Source of the DNA: CAIPVR01 sp049316905
Lineage (GTDB): Bacteria > Actinomycetota > Acidimicrobiia > Acidimicrobiales > Microtrichaceae
NCBI GenBank assembly: GCA_049316905.1
Contig: JBMOJH010000132.1
Span: forward strand, 1 to 8,370
Direction of reading: 5' to 3'
Length of the DNA: 8,370 bases
The position numbers and the translations under genes are program-made. The notes under the pieces are model-generated. The model saw only the letters and a list, made by a program, of their open reading frames with translations, was not told the origin of the DNA and did not search any database. Shown here piece after piece: positions 1-6,450 of this stretch; the stretch's first letter is position 1, and each line of letters opens with the position of its first letter.

Positions 1-911
1 TCGTTGAACACCTCGCTCGGCAGCCGGTCGCCGAAGTCCTGGTTCGTCCACGCCTTGTGGTGCTTGTAGACGTAGTCGATCCGCTCGAGGAAGTAGGGCA
101 CCCAGCCGATCCCGCCCTCGCTGAGCGCCACGCGCAGGTTGCGGAACTTCCGGAACACCGGCGACCAGACGAGGTCGGCGGCGCACTGCACGATGTTCAT
201 GGGCTGCAGCGTGATCATCGTGTCGATCGGTGCGTCCATCGCGGTGATGACCGTGGTGGACGACGAGCCGATGTGCAGGCAGATCACCGTGCCGGTCTCC
301 TCGCAGGCGGCGAGGAACGGGTCCCAGTGGTCGCTGTGCCAGCTCGGCAGGTGGAGCTTCTCCGGGTTCTCCGAGAACGTGACGGCGTGGCAGCCCTTCC
401 CGGCCATGCGACGGACCTCGTCGGCCATCAGCTGCGGGTCCCACACGGGCGGCACGGACAACGGGATCATGCGCCCGGGATAGGTGCCGCACCAGTCCTC
501 GACGTGCCAGTCGTTGTAGGCCCGGAGCAGCTCCAGCGCGATGTCCTTGTCGTCCATCGTGGTGAAGAGCTGGCCGGTGAAGCCGGTCATCGACGGGAAG
601 TTGAGCGAGCCGAGCACCCCGTTCACGTTCATGTCGCGGATCCGCTCGTGGATGTCGTAACAGCCGGGCCGCATCTGGTCGAAGGCGAGCGGGTCGAGGC
701 CGTACTCCTCGGGCACCCGGCCGACCACGGCGTTGAGGCCCACGTTGGGGAGGGCGGACCCTTCGAACATCCAGACCTCGCGGCCACTGTCGAGCACCTC
801 GATCCGCGGTGCCCGCTCGGCGGCGGCGGCGCTCAGGCGTCCCTCGAACAGGTCGGGGGGCTCGACCACGTGGTCGTCGACGCTCACCAGGATCAGATCG
901 TCGGCCTGCAT
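1..911 (-). CDS. Amidohydrolase family 2 (TIM-barrel metal-dependent hydrolase), C-terminus cut off by window edge
   Basis: Read on the minus strand from ATG at 911, this gives 303 residues with no stop before the edge. It is recognised as an Amidohydro_2 (PF04909) protein, a family of (beta/alpha)8 hydrolases and decarboxylases that includes ACMSD and gamma-resorcylate decarboxylase. Visible signatures are the N-terminal metal-site motif SVDDHVVEPPD (residues 10-20, with D-x-H in place of the usual H-x-H), LNFPSM in the middle, the barrel-strand histidine in CLHIGSS (H213) and SEGGIGW (264-270). By comparison with the paralogue at 7214, about 80 C-terminal residues are missing, including the stretch with the metal-binding Asp. 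The start is supported by GGAGGG just upstream. It is divergent from the regulator gene, and the shared 20-bp palindrome lies 33 bp from its start. The reaction is unknown: hydrolysis or decarboxylation of a ring-derived acid is possible. The family call is firm; the substrate is not. Confidence 0.9.
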   Translation of the reverse strand, partial: MQADDLILVSVDDHVVEPPDLFEGRLSAAAAERAPRIEVLDSGREVWMFEGSALPNVGLNAVVGRVPEEYGLDPLAFDQMRPGCYDIHERIRDMNVNGVLGSLNFPSMTGFTGQLFTTMDDKDIALELLRAYNDWHVEDWCGTYPGRMIPLSVPPVWDPQLMADEVRRMAGKGCHAVTFSENPEKLHLPSWHSDHWDPFLAACEETGTVICLHIGSSSTTVITAMDAPIDTMITLQPMNIVQCAADLVWSPVFRKFRNLRVALSEGGIGWVPYFLERIDYVYKHHKAWTNQDFGDRLPSEVFN

Positions 912-914
912 GTG

Positions 915-920
915 CCCTCC
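915..920 (-). promoter_or_regulatory. Ribosome binding site of the minus-strand amidohydrolase
   Basis: Read on the minus strand, GGAGGG lies three bases before ATG (GGAGGGCACATG), and its GGAG core is five bases away. This fixes ATG at 911 as the start. The other nearby minus-strand ATG, at 922, is out of frame. Confidence 0.6.
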
Positions 921-935
921 ATCGGGTCGGTGTGG

Positions 936-965
936 GTGACAGCTACCTGACGTCGCCGTTAGATT
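936..965 (+). promoter_or_regulatory. Candidate sigma-70-type promoter for the regulator-led operon
   Basis: A -35-like GTGACA (936-941) is followed after 18 bp by a -10-like TAGATT (960-965), which fits the actinobacterial TANNNT pattern. This is one of the few AT-richer spots in the intergenic region. Transcription would begin near 972 and give a leader of roughly 65 nt before GTG at 1039. On the opposite strand TAATCT (966-961) could be the -10 of the divergent amidohydrolase, but I see no good -35 for it. The palindrome at 945-964 covers the spacer and most of the -10, as expected for repression by blocking RNA polymerase. This is prediction from pattern only. Confidence 0.4.
945..964. 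promoter_or_regulatory. Candidate TetR operator, copy 1 (imperfect inverted repeat)
   Basis: The sequence is ACCTGAC, six bases (GTCGCC), then GTTAGAT. The right arm matches the reverse complement of the left arm at 5 of 7 positions. The same left arm, spacing and right-arm pattern recur as a perfect palindrome at 6396-6415, where 14 of 20 positions are identical to this copy. It sits in the divergent region between the minus-strand amidohydrolase and the double-TetR gene and overlaps the predicted -10 of the latter, so one bound protein could control both directions. Autorepression by the adjacent regulator is inferred from position. A lone GTCAGG at 1008-1013 could be an extra half-site but is weak. 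Confidence 0.6.
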
Positions 966-1038
966 AGCGCGACGACGAGAAGGGGGGTCCTCGTGGACCT
1001 ACCGAGGGTCAGGCCGGTGCCGAGGGGACGTCACTAGC

Positions 1039-2313
1039 GTGGCGACGATGGACACCGACATCGTCCGGCGTGCCCCGTTCGGGAGCAATCCCTCGGTCGG
1101 CGCACGCGGGAGCGACACCCGCCGCCGGGTGCTCGCCGCCGCCCTCGAGGTCTTCGGCGAGGTGGCGTACTCCGAGGCGAAGGTGGAGCAGATCACCGAG
1201 CGGGCCGGGTGCTCGCGGCCCGCCTTCTACCAGTACTTCTCCTCGAAGGAGGAGGTGTTCTGGGCGCTCGCCACCGAACTCGCCGGCGAGATGGTGGACC
1301 TGTCGGACCAGCTCGGACCGGTCACCGCCGACGAGGCCGGCCTCGCCACGCTCACGGCGTGGATCGACGACTTCATGGCGCTCTACGAGGCCTGGGCCCC
1401 GGTGTTCCGCGCCTTCCCCGACGCGACGCGGGGGCAACGGGCCCAGCTCTCACGTTCGGGTTCCATCGCGGACCGGGCTGCGACGCAACTCCTCAGGGCC
1501 TTCGACCTGCCCGGCGACGCCGGCAACGAGCGGTTGGTGAGCAGTCTGCTCGGCGTGCTCATCCGCTGCAGCTTCTATGCCGGGGCCGCCCCGGCCGGCA
1601 TGAGCCGGCGACCGCTGGTCCTCGGGGTGGCCCGGCTCGTGCACCGCGTGCTGGCCGGGCCCGTCGAGGGCGTGAACTTCAAGCGGGGCCGGACGCGGGG
1701 TCGCCGGAGGATCAGCATCGTGGCGCCGGTGGAGCCCGTGCCCACCGGTGGCCTGCGGGCCCGGGGGGAGCAGACTCGCCGCAAGCTGCTCGACGCCGGT
1801 GCGGAGGTGCTGCCCGACCGCGGGTTCCACGACGCCCGCGTGGACGACATCGTGGCGGCCGCCGGGGTGAGCCACGGCACCTTCTACCGGTACTTCGAGA
1901 GCAAGGACGACTTCTTCCGGGTGCTCGCCGAGGAGGCGTCGGGCCGGATGATCGAACTGGTCGAGCGGCTCGACCTCGACGGTTCCGCCGCCGAGCTCCG
2001 CTCGTGGCTGGAGGAGTGGTTCGACGCCTACGAGGAGTTCGGCGGGGTGATCAGCACCTGGCAGGACATGCGCAGCAGCCCGGAGCTGCTCGCGTTCTCC
2101 GAGCAGGTGGCGGCCTCGGTCTTCACCCGGCTCGAGAAGCTGCTCGACCAGCGGGACTTCGGCCACCCGCAGGTGGCGAGCGCGATGTTCCTGGCGCTGC
2201 TCGAGCGGGCGCCGTACCGGGTGCACGTGCTCGGCTTCAGCACCCGCCAGGGGGAGATCGAGGCCACGCTCACCATCATCCGCCGGGGCTTCCTCGGCCT
2301 GGACGGCGACTGA
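1039..2313 (+). CDS. Double-domain TetR-family transcriptional repressor, Mce3R-like
   Basis: The 424-residue protein is about twice the usual TetR length and carries two TetR DNA-binding domains. The first spans about residues 25-76 (helix-turn-helix around EQITERAGCSRPAFYQYF, then SSKEEVF). The second spans about 240-293 (DDIVAAAGVSHGTFYRYF, then ESKDDFF). Each is followed by a helical ligand/dimerisation-like segment, and a basic linker (KRGRTRGRRR, in about 205-235) joins the halves. Tandem TetR architecture is rare; M. tuberculosis Mce3R, a repressor of lipid-transport and beta-oxidation genes, is the known example and similar in length. GTG at 1039 has GAGGGGAC about ten bases upstream; ATG at 1048 in the same frame is an alternative. 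The downstream dehydrogenase gene begins five bases after the stop, so the regulator is probably co-transcribed with its targets and autoregulated through the palindrome at 945-964. The effector is unknown. Confidence 0.9.
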   Translation: MATMDTDIVRRAPFGSNPSVGARGSDTRRRVLAAALEVFGEVAYSEAKVEQITERAGCSRPAFYQYFSSKEEVFWALATELAGEMVDLSDQLGPVTADEAGLATLTAWIDDFMALYEAWAPVFRAFPDATRGQRAQLSRSGSIADRAATQLLRAFDLPGDAGNERLVSSLLGVLIRCSFYAGAAPAGMSRRPLVLGVARLVHRVLAGPVEGVNFKRGRTRGRRRISIVAPVEPVPTGGLRARGEQTRRKLLDAGAEVLPDRGFHDARVDDIVAAAGVSHGTFYRYFESKDDFFRVLAEEASGRMIELVERLDLDGSAAELRSWLEEWFDAYEEFGGVISTWQDMRSSPELLAFSEQVAASVFTRLEKLLDQRDFGHPQVASAMFLALLERAPYRVHVLGFSTRQGEIEATLTIIRRGFLGLDGD

Positions 2314-2318
2314 GCGCG

Positions 2319-3455
2319 ATGGACCTCGAGTTCACGGAACTGCAGCAGGAACTGCGCGACACCGCCCGCGGTGTGCTCGCCTCCGCCTGTCCGCCGTCGC
2401 TGGTCCGCGGGGTGTTCGAGGCCACCGCCGGCTCCGAGGGAGCGGATGCGCTCTGGGCCACCGTGTGCGGGCTGGACTGGCCGGGCCTGGGCCTGCCGGA
2501 GGAGCACGGCGGCCTCGGCCTCGGTGTGGTGGAGGTGGGTGTGCTGGTGGAGGAACTCGGGCGCGTCACCGCGCCCGGGCCGTACCTGGCCACCGTCACC
2601 CAGTTCGTGCCCGCCGTGCGGGCCGCGGGATCGTCGTTCCGGCTGGCCGATGTGGCGGCGGGCACCTGCACGGGCACCCTCGCGGTCGCCGAGCACGGTC
2701 GTTGGGCGCCCGGCGTCGCCGCCACCCGGGCCGACCGGGTCGGTGACGGCTGGCGGCTCCGGGGGACGAAGTCCCACGTGGTCGACGGCGCCACCGCCGA
2801 CGAACTGGTGGTGGTGGCCCGGGGCGACGCCGGCCCGGGACTGTTCGTCGTCCCGGCGGCCGAGGTGGTCGCCACGCCGGTGGAGTCGCTCGACCCCACC
2901 GTGCCGCTGGCCACGGTGCAGCTGGCCGACGTGGAGATCGACGCCGAGCGGGTGCTGGTGGAGCCGGGCGACCCCGGGTCGCTGTCGGTGGTCGGACGGG
3001 CGATCGACGAGGCCACGGTGATGATGGCGCTCTCCACGGTCGCCACCTGCCGCGCGATCTTCGAGGCGACGCTCGCCTACGCCAAGGACCGCGAGCAGTT
3101 CGGCCGGCCGATCGGTTCGTTCCAGGCGGTGAAACACCGTCTCGCCGACTGCTTCCTCGCCGTGGAGCGGGCCGGCGCGCTTGCCTGGTTCGCCGCCCTC
3201 ACCGTGGCCGAGGAGGACGGCCGCCGCCCGCTGGCGGTGGCCATGGCGAAGGCCGCCGCCGGCGACTGCGCCCAGCTGTTGGCGCGCGACGGGCTCCAGC
3301 TGCACGGCGGGATCGGCTTCACCTGGGAACACGACCTGCACTTCGCGCTCAAGCGGGCGGTCACCGGGGACCTGCTCCTCGGCGGCGCGGCGTTCCACCG
3401 GGCTCGGGTCGCCGGGATGATGGGTCTGGTGCCCGAGCAGGAGGGGGCGGCATGA
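2319..3455 (+). CDS. Acyl-CoA dehydrogenase, non-catalytic-type partner subunit (FadE18-like)
   Basis: The 378-residue protein has the acyl-CoA dehydrogenase layout. Its N-terminal helical domain holds GLPEEHGGLGLG, the middle beta domain is divergent, and the C-terminal helical domain holds the FAD/dimer motif AKDREQFGRPIG (255-266) and LHGGIGFTWEHD (HGGIGFTWEHD 329-339). It looks like the partner half of a two-gene enzyme. The usual flavin-loop motif (TEP.AGSD) is absent. Counting from DREQFG, the helix-G catalytic-Glu position of isovaleryl- or long-chain-CoA dehydrogenases falls on Ala232, with Glu231 beside it, and the tail lacks the EGT motif that carries the MCAD base. Mycobacterial alpha2beta2 FadE pairs acting on steroid side-chain CoA esters use this arrangement. 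ATG lies five bases after the regulator stop with no strong Shine-Dalgarno, suggesting translational coupling. Its end overlaps the next gene by four bases (ATGA). The family call is firm; the heteromer is inferred. Confidence 0.88.
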   Translation: MDLEFTELQQELRDTARGVLASACPPSLVRGVFEATAGSEGADALWATVCGLDWPGLGLPEEHGGLGLGVVEVGVLVEELGRVTAPGPYLATVTQFVPAVRAAGSSFRLADVAAGTCTGTLAVAEHGRWAPGVAATRADRVGDGWRLRGTKSHVVDGATADELVVVARGDAGPGLFVVPAAEVVATPVESLDPTVPLATVQLADVEIDAERVLVEPGDPGSLSVVGRAIDEATVMMALSTVATCRAIFEATLAYAKDREQFGRPIGSFQAVKHRLADCFLAVERAGALAWFAALTVAEEDGRRPLAVAMAKAAAGDCAQLLARDGLQLHGGIGFTWEHDLHFALKRAVTGDLLLGGAAFHRARVAGMMGLVPEQEGAA

Positions 3456-4672
3456 GGCTCCGGTTCGACCCGTCCGTCGAGGCGGTCCGTGACGAGTTCC
3501 GGGAGTGGCTCACGGTCAACCGGCCCGATCCGGCCGAGATGGCCGCGGATCCGGCGCTGTCGACGGGGCACGCACCCGACTGGATGCGCCGGTGGACCTG
3601 CCGGATGTTCGACGCCGGCTGGCTGGTGCCGGGGTGGCCGGCGGAGCTCGGAGGTCGCAACGCCGGCCCGGTGGAGACCTTCGTGGTGCTCGAGGAACTC
3701 GCCCGGGCGAGGGTGCCGCGCACCTCGAACGTCCAGGGCCTCGGCATCGTGGCCCCGTCGATCGTGGACTACGGCACGCCCGAGCAGGTGAGCCAGTACG
3801 CGATGCCCATCCTGCGCGGCGAGGCCACGGCCTGTCTCGGCATGAGCGAGCCGGGTGCGGGCAGCGACCTGGCGGCACTGTCGACCCGCGCCGTGCTCGA
3901 GGGTGACGCGGAGTCGGGGGAGTGGGTCGTCGACGGCCAGAAGGTCTGGACCTCGGGGGCCAACTACGCCGATTTCTGCTTCCTGTTCTGCCGCACCGAG
4001 CCCGAGGCCCCGAAGCACAAGGGGATCTCGATCCTCCTCGTGCCGATGGACACCCCGGGGGTGACCGTGCGGCCGCTGCCCGAGATCGTGCATCCCGGTG
4101 AACCGGACCTGAACGAGGTCTTCCTCGACTCGGTCCGGGTGCCGGCGGCCAACCTGGTCGGGCGCCGCGGCGACGGCTGGGCCATGGCCAACGGCTCGCT
4201 CGCCCACGAACGGGGCATGGTCTGGGTGAACGCGGTGATGGGCCTCGAGGAGGCCCTCGAGCAGCTCGTGGCGCAGGCCCCGTCGTTGCTCGCCGCCATG
4301 GGGCCGGCCGAACGTGCGCTGGCCGCCGACGAGATCGTCCGCATCGCCATCGACACCCAGGCGGCCCGGTGCCTGGGCCAGCGGGGATTCGCCAAGCTGG
4401 CGCGGGGTGGGAGTGCACCGGAGCAGGCGCTGATGAAGTGGTACGCCAGCGACTGCCGCCAGCAGGTGGCCCGGGTGGGCGCCGACGTGCTCGGTGCCGG
4501 CTCGTTGGAGTCGGGAGGCGTGCCGAACGACGGGCACCAGGCGGTGGACGAACCTCGGGGTACGTGGATGGAGCAGTACTTCCACTCCTTCGCCAACACC
4601 ATCTCCGCCGGCACCTCGGAGATCCAGCGCAACATCGTGGCCGAGAAGGTCCTGGGCCTTCCCCGGGGTTGA
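3452..4672 (+). CDS. Acyl-CoA dehydrogenase, catalytic-type subunit (FadE17-like)
   Basis: This 406-residue FAD-dependent acyl-CoA dehydrogenase would introduce the alpha,beta double bond in a CoA thioester. Domain markers in order are PGWPAELGGRN in the N-terminal helical domain (60-70), the flavin/substrate loop CLGMSEPGAGSDL (128-140), GQKVWTSGA (162-170), a helix-G glutamate in LAHERGMV (E253) and the C-terminal SAGTSEIQRN (385-394). Alanine (A386) replaces the Glu that is the base in medium-chain enzymes, so E253 is the likely base, as in isovaleryl-CoA and long-chain dehydrogenases. It starts inside the preceding dehydrogenase gene (ATGA overlap), which supports stoichiometric co-expression and a heteromeric complex. 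A branched or polycyclic acyl-CoA substrate is plausible by analogy with mycobacterial FadE pairs, but the sequence does not settle it. Confidence 0.92.
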   Translation: MRLRFDPSVEAVRDEFREWLTVNRPDPAEMAADPALSTGHAPDWMRRWTCRMFDAGWLVPGWPAELGGRNAGPVETFVVLEELARARVPRTSNVQGLGIVAPSIVDYGTPEQVSQYAMPILRGEATACLGMSEPGAGSDLAALSTRAVLEGDAESGEWVVDGQKVWTSGANYADFCFLFCRTEPEAPKHKGISILLVPMDTPGVTVRPLPEIVHPGEPDLNEVFLDSVRVPAANLVGRRGDGWAMANGSLAHERGMVWVNAVMGLEEALEQLVAQAPSLLAAMGPAERALAADEIVRIAIDTQAARCLGQRGFAKLARGGSAPEQALMKWYASDCRQQVARVGADVLGAGSLESGGVPNDGHQAVDEPRGTWMEQYFHSFANTISAGTSEIQRNIVAEKVLGLPRG

Positions 4673-4674
4673 GG

Positions 4675-5607
4675 GTGCGGTTCAACCTGACGCACCCGAT
4701 GGTGCAGCACCCGTACCACCCGGAGCTGGCCTCCGGCCGGGGTGTGGCCGCGCTCGCCGGTGCGGCGGAGGCGGCCGGGTTCGACGGCTACGGCTTCACC
4801 GATCACCCCGCGCCCACGCAGCGGTGGCTCGACGCCGGCGGCCACGACGCGCTCGACCCGTTCGTGGCGCTGGGGTTCGTCGCAGCCGCCACCTCCACGA
4901 TCCGCCTGATCCCGAACATCGTGGTGCTGCCGTACCGCAACCCGTTCGTGGTGGCGAAGGCGGCGGCGACCCTCGACGTGCTCTCGGGGGGTCGCTTCAC
5001 GCTGGCGGTGGGGGTCGGGTACCTGGCCGAGGAGTTCGCCGCGCTCGGCGTGGACCACTCGGAGCGGGCTGCGCTGCTCGACGAGGCCCTCGACGTGCTG
5101 CGGGCGGTCTGGACGACCGACGAGCTCGACTGGGAGGGGCGTCACTTCAGCGCGAAGGGGGTCACCGCCCACCCACGCCCCGTCAGCACCCCGCACCCGC
5201 CGATCTGGGTCGGGGGCAACAGCGGCGCGGCCCGGCGGCGCGTGGCGGCGAACGGCGATGGTTGGTGCCCGTTCCCCGCGCCGCGTGGCCTGGCCCGGGT
5301 GGTGGGGACCGCGGCGCTCGACGGGGGTGAATCGCTCGAGTTCGCCATTGCCGACCTGCACCGTCGACTGGAGGAGGCCGGCCGCGATCCGACGACCGTC
5401 GACGTGGCGTTCTCGTGCGCGGCCGGCGGCGCCCCGTCCGGCGACGACTTCGATGCGGAGGCCCACCTCGAGGGCCTGGCGCACCTCGCCGACCTCGGGG
5501 TCACGTGGGTCCAGGTCGGCGTGCCCGGTGACTCGCCGGCCCGGGCCACGGAGGCCGTGGCCCGCTACGGGGAGCTGGTGATCGCGCCCTTGCGGACGGG
5601 GGCCTGA
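4675..5607 (+). CDS. Luciferase-like (LLM class) oxidoreductase, probably F420-dependent
   Basis: The 310-residue protein has the bacterial luciferase-like TIM barrel (PF00296). The N-terminal strand RFNLTH is followed by AEAAGFDGYGFTDHP (31-45). The family hallmark SGGRFTLAVGVGYLAEEF is at 104-121 and PPIWVGGNSGAARRR at 175-189. These resemble actinobacterial F420-type LLM proteins (hydride transfer or Baeyer-Villiger-like oxidation) more than FMN two-component luciferases, but cofactor choice cannot be proven here. GTG at 4675, two bases after the preceding stop, gives the conserved N-terminus and has GGGG six bases upstream. TTG at 4669 and ATG at 4699 are in-frame alternatives. The end overlaps the following SDR start by one base (TGATG). 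The M. tuberculosis Mce3R regulon also contains an LLM protein (Rv1936) next to fadE17/fadE18, so a role in oxidising the same CoA-linked or ring substrate is a reasonable inference. Confidence 0.85.
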   Translation: MRFNLTHPMVQHPYHPELASGRGVAALAGAAEAAGFDGYGFTDHPAPTQRWLDAGGHDALDPFVALGFVAAATSTIRLIPNIVVLPYRNPFVVAKAAATLDVLSGGRFTLAVGVGYLAEEFAALGVDHSERAALLDEALDVLRAVWTTDELDWEGRHFSAKGVTAHPRPVSTPHPPIWVGGNSGAARRRVAANGDGWCPFPAPRGLARVVGTAALDGGESLEFAIADLHRRLEEAGRDPTTVDVAFSCAAGGAPSGDDFDAEAHLEGLAHLADLGVTWVQVGVPGDSPARATEAVARYGELVIAPLRTGA

Positions 5608-6377
5608 TGGCGCTCGGGCCCGAGGCCGCGCTGCTGGCCGGGCGGGTCGCGGTGGTGACCGGCGGTTCGTCCGGCCTGGGCCGGGGCATCGCCGAGGCGT
5701 TCGCCCGGTTCGGTGCCACCGTCGTGGTGTGGGACCGTGCCGATCCCGAACGACCGGTCGACGTGCGGGTCCCCGCCGAGGTGGACGCGGCGCTGGAGCG
5801 GACGATCGAGGAGCACGGCGTGCCGACCGTCCTCGTGAACAACGCAGGTGGGGTGTTCCACTCCTCGCTGCTCGACACGTCGCCGAACGGTTGGGACGCG
5901 CTGATCCGCGCCAACCTCTCGCACGTGCTGCTCTGCACCCAACGGGTGGCCCGGGTCATGCGCGATGCCGCGGTGGGGGGCTCGGTCGTCAACGTGACGT
6001 CGATCGAAGGGCTGCGGGCCGCGCCGGGTTACGCGGCCTACGCCGCGGCCAAGGCGGGGGTGATCAGCCTCACCCGGACGGCCGCGCTCGAACTGGCGCC
6101 CCTCGGCATCCGGGTGAACGCCCTCGCTCCGGACGCGATCGTCACCGAGGGCCTCCTCGCCATCGCGCCCGACTCGGTCGAGCACCTCGGCGGCATGGTC
6201 CCGATGGGCCGCCCCGGCACGGTGGAGGAGTTCGCGGGTGCGGCGGTGTTCCTGGCCTCCGACCTGTCGGCCTACGTGACCGGGCAGGTGCTCGGCGTGG
6301 ACGGGGGCACGGGGGCGGCGGGTGGGTGGTACCCGCACCCTGCGGACGGGCACTGGGTCCTCGGCCCGGCCCGGTGA
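5607..6377 (+). CDS. Short-chain dehydrogenase/reductase (classical SDR, likely NAD-dependent)
   Basis: The 256-residue protein is the length expected for a classical SDR (Rossmann fold alcohol/ketone oxidoreductase). Visible elements are the nucleotide-binding TGGSSGLG (18-25), Asp43 at the end of the second strand (favouring NAD(H) over NADP(H)), VNNAG (77-81), Asn103, Ser132 in NVTSIEG, and the catalytic pair Tyr145/Lys149 in YAAAK. All four catalytic residues (N-S-Y-K) are present, so it should be active. The C-terminus continues beyond the VDGG motif with a Gly/Trp-rich tail (GGWYPHP) to residue 256. ATG overlaps the upstream stop (TGATG), indicating translational coupling. It is the last gene of the five-gene run. 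It probably oxidises a hydroxy-acyl or ring hydroxyl intermediate; the substrate is unassigned. Confidence 0.92.
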   Translation: MALGPEAALLAGRVAVVTGGSSGLGRGIAEAFARFGATVVVWDRADPERPVDVRVPAEVDAALERTIEEHGVPTVLVNNAGGVFHSSLLDTSPNGWDALIRANLSHVLLCTQRVARVMRDAAVGGSVVNVTSIEGLRAAPGYAAYAAAKAGVISLTRTAALELAPLGIRVNALAPDAIVTEGLLAIAPDSVEHLGGMVPMGRPGTVEEFAGAAVFLASDLSAYVTGQVLGVDGGTGAAGGWYPHPADGHWVLGPAR

Positions 6378-6395
6378 AGGGTGCGGGACCCGGCC

Positions 6396-6415
6396 ACCTG
6401 ACGCGGGTGTCAGGT
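6396..6415. promoter_or_regulatory. Candidate TetR operator, copy 2 (perfect 7-bp inverted repeat)
   Basis: The sequence is ACCTGACGCGGGTGTCAGGT: two perfect 7-base arms separated by six bases, 36 bp before the GTG of the aldolase-like gene and 18 bp after the SDR stop. It is the better-conserved partner of the element at 945-964. A -10-like TAACGT (6415-6420) abuts it, though no clear -35 is visible, so a separate repressed promoter for the aldolase/amidohydrolase pair is likely but not certain. There is no T-run after the repeat, so it does not look like an intrinsic terminator. Control by the cluster's double-TetR protein is inferred from the shared sequence. Confidence 0.65.
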
Positions 6416-6435
6416 AACGTCGGGCCCGCGACCAC

Positions 6436-6443
6436 GAGGGGAG
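6436..6443 (+). promoter_or_regulatory. Ribosome binding site of the aldolase-like gene
   Basis: GAGGGGAG lies seven bases before GTG at 6451. This supports that start over the in-frame ATG at 6481. Confidence 0.55.
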
Positions 6444-6450
6444 CCCGCCA

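Noticed and set aside
57..950. Long plus-strand open frame (297 codons) opposite the left amidohydrolase
   Set aside because: It is antisense to a clear PF04909 gene. Its translation is low-complexity His/Arg/Val/Gly-rich with no domain motif, as expected for a GC-rich shadow frame.
996..1010. GACC...GGTC inverted repeat in the leader of the regulator mRNA
   Set aside because: The arms are only four bases with a seven-base loop and are not repeated elsewhere in non-coding DNA. That is too weak to call in sequence this GC-rich.
1008..1013. GTCAGG as a third operator half-site
   Set aside because: No matching ACCTGAC arm lies at the expected distance upstream. It is kept only as a possible half-site remark.
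1209..2318. Upstream in-frame extension of the first dehydrogenase into the regulator gene
   Set aside because: The extension has Arg/Gly/Ala-rich shadow composition. Dehydrogenase homology begins at MDLEFTELQQEL from ATG 2319.
3516..4685. Minus-strand 389-codon open frame opposite the second acyl-CoA dehydrogenase
   Set aside because: It is rich in Arg/Pro/Ser/Gly without motifs and exactly shadows a gene with conserved catalytic residues. The same applies to the minus-strand frames at 2028-3398, 3077-4585, 3964-5484 and 7184-8314.
6396..6415. Inverted repeat read as an intrinsic terminator after the SDR gene
   Set aside because: No T-tract follows, and the arms recur with the same spacing in the divergent promoter region, which a terminator would not explain.
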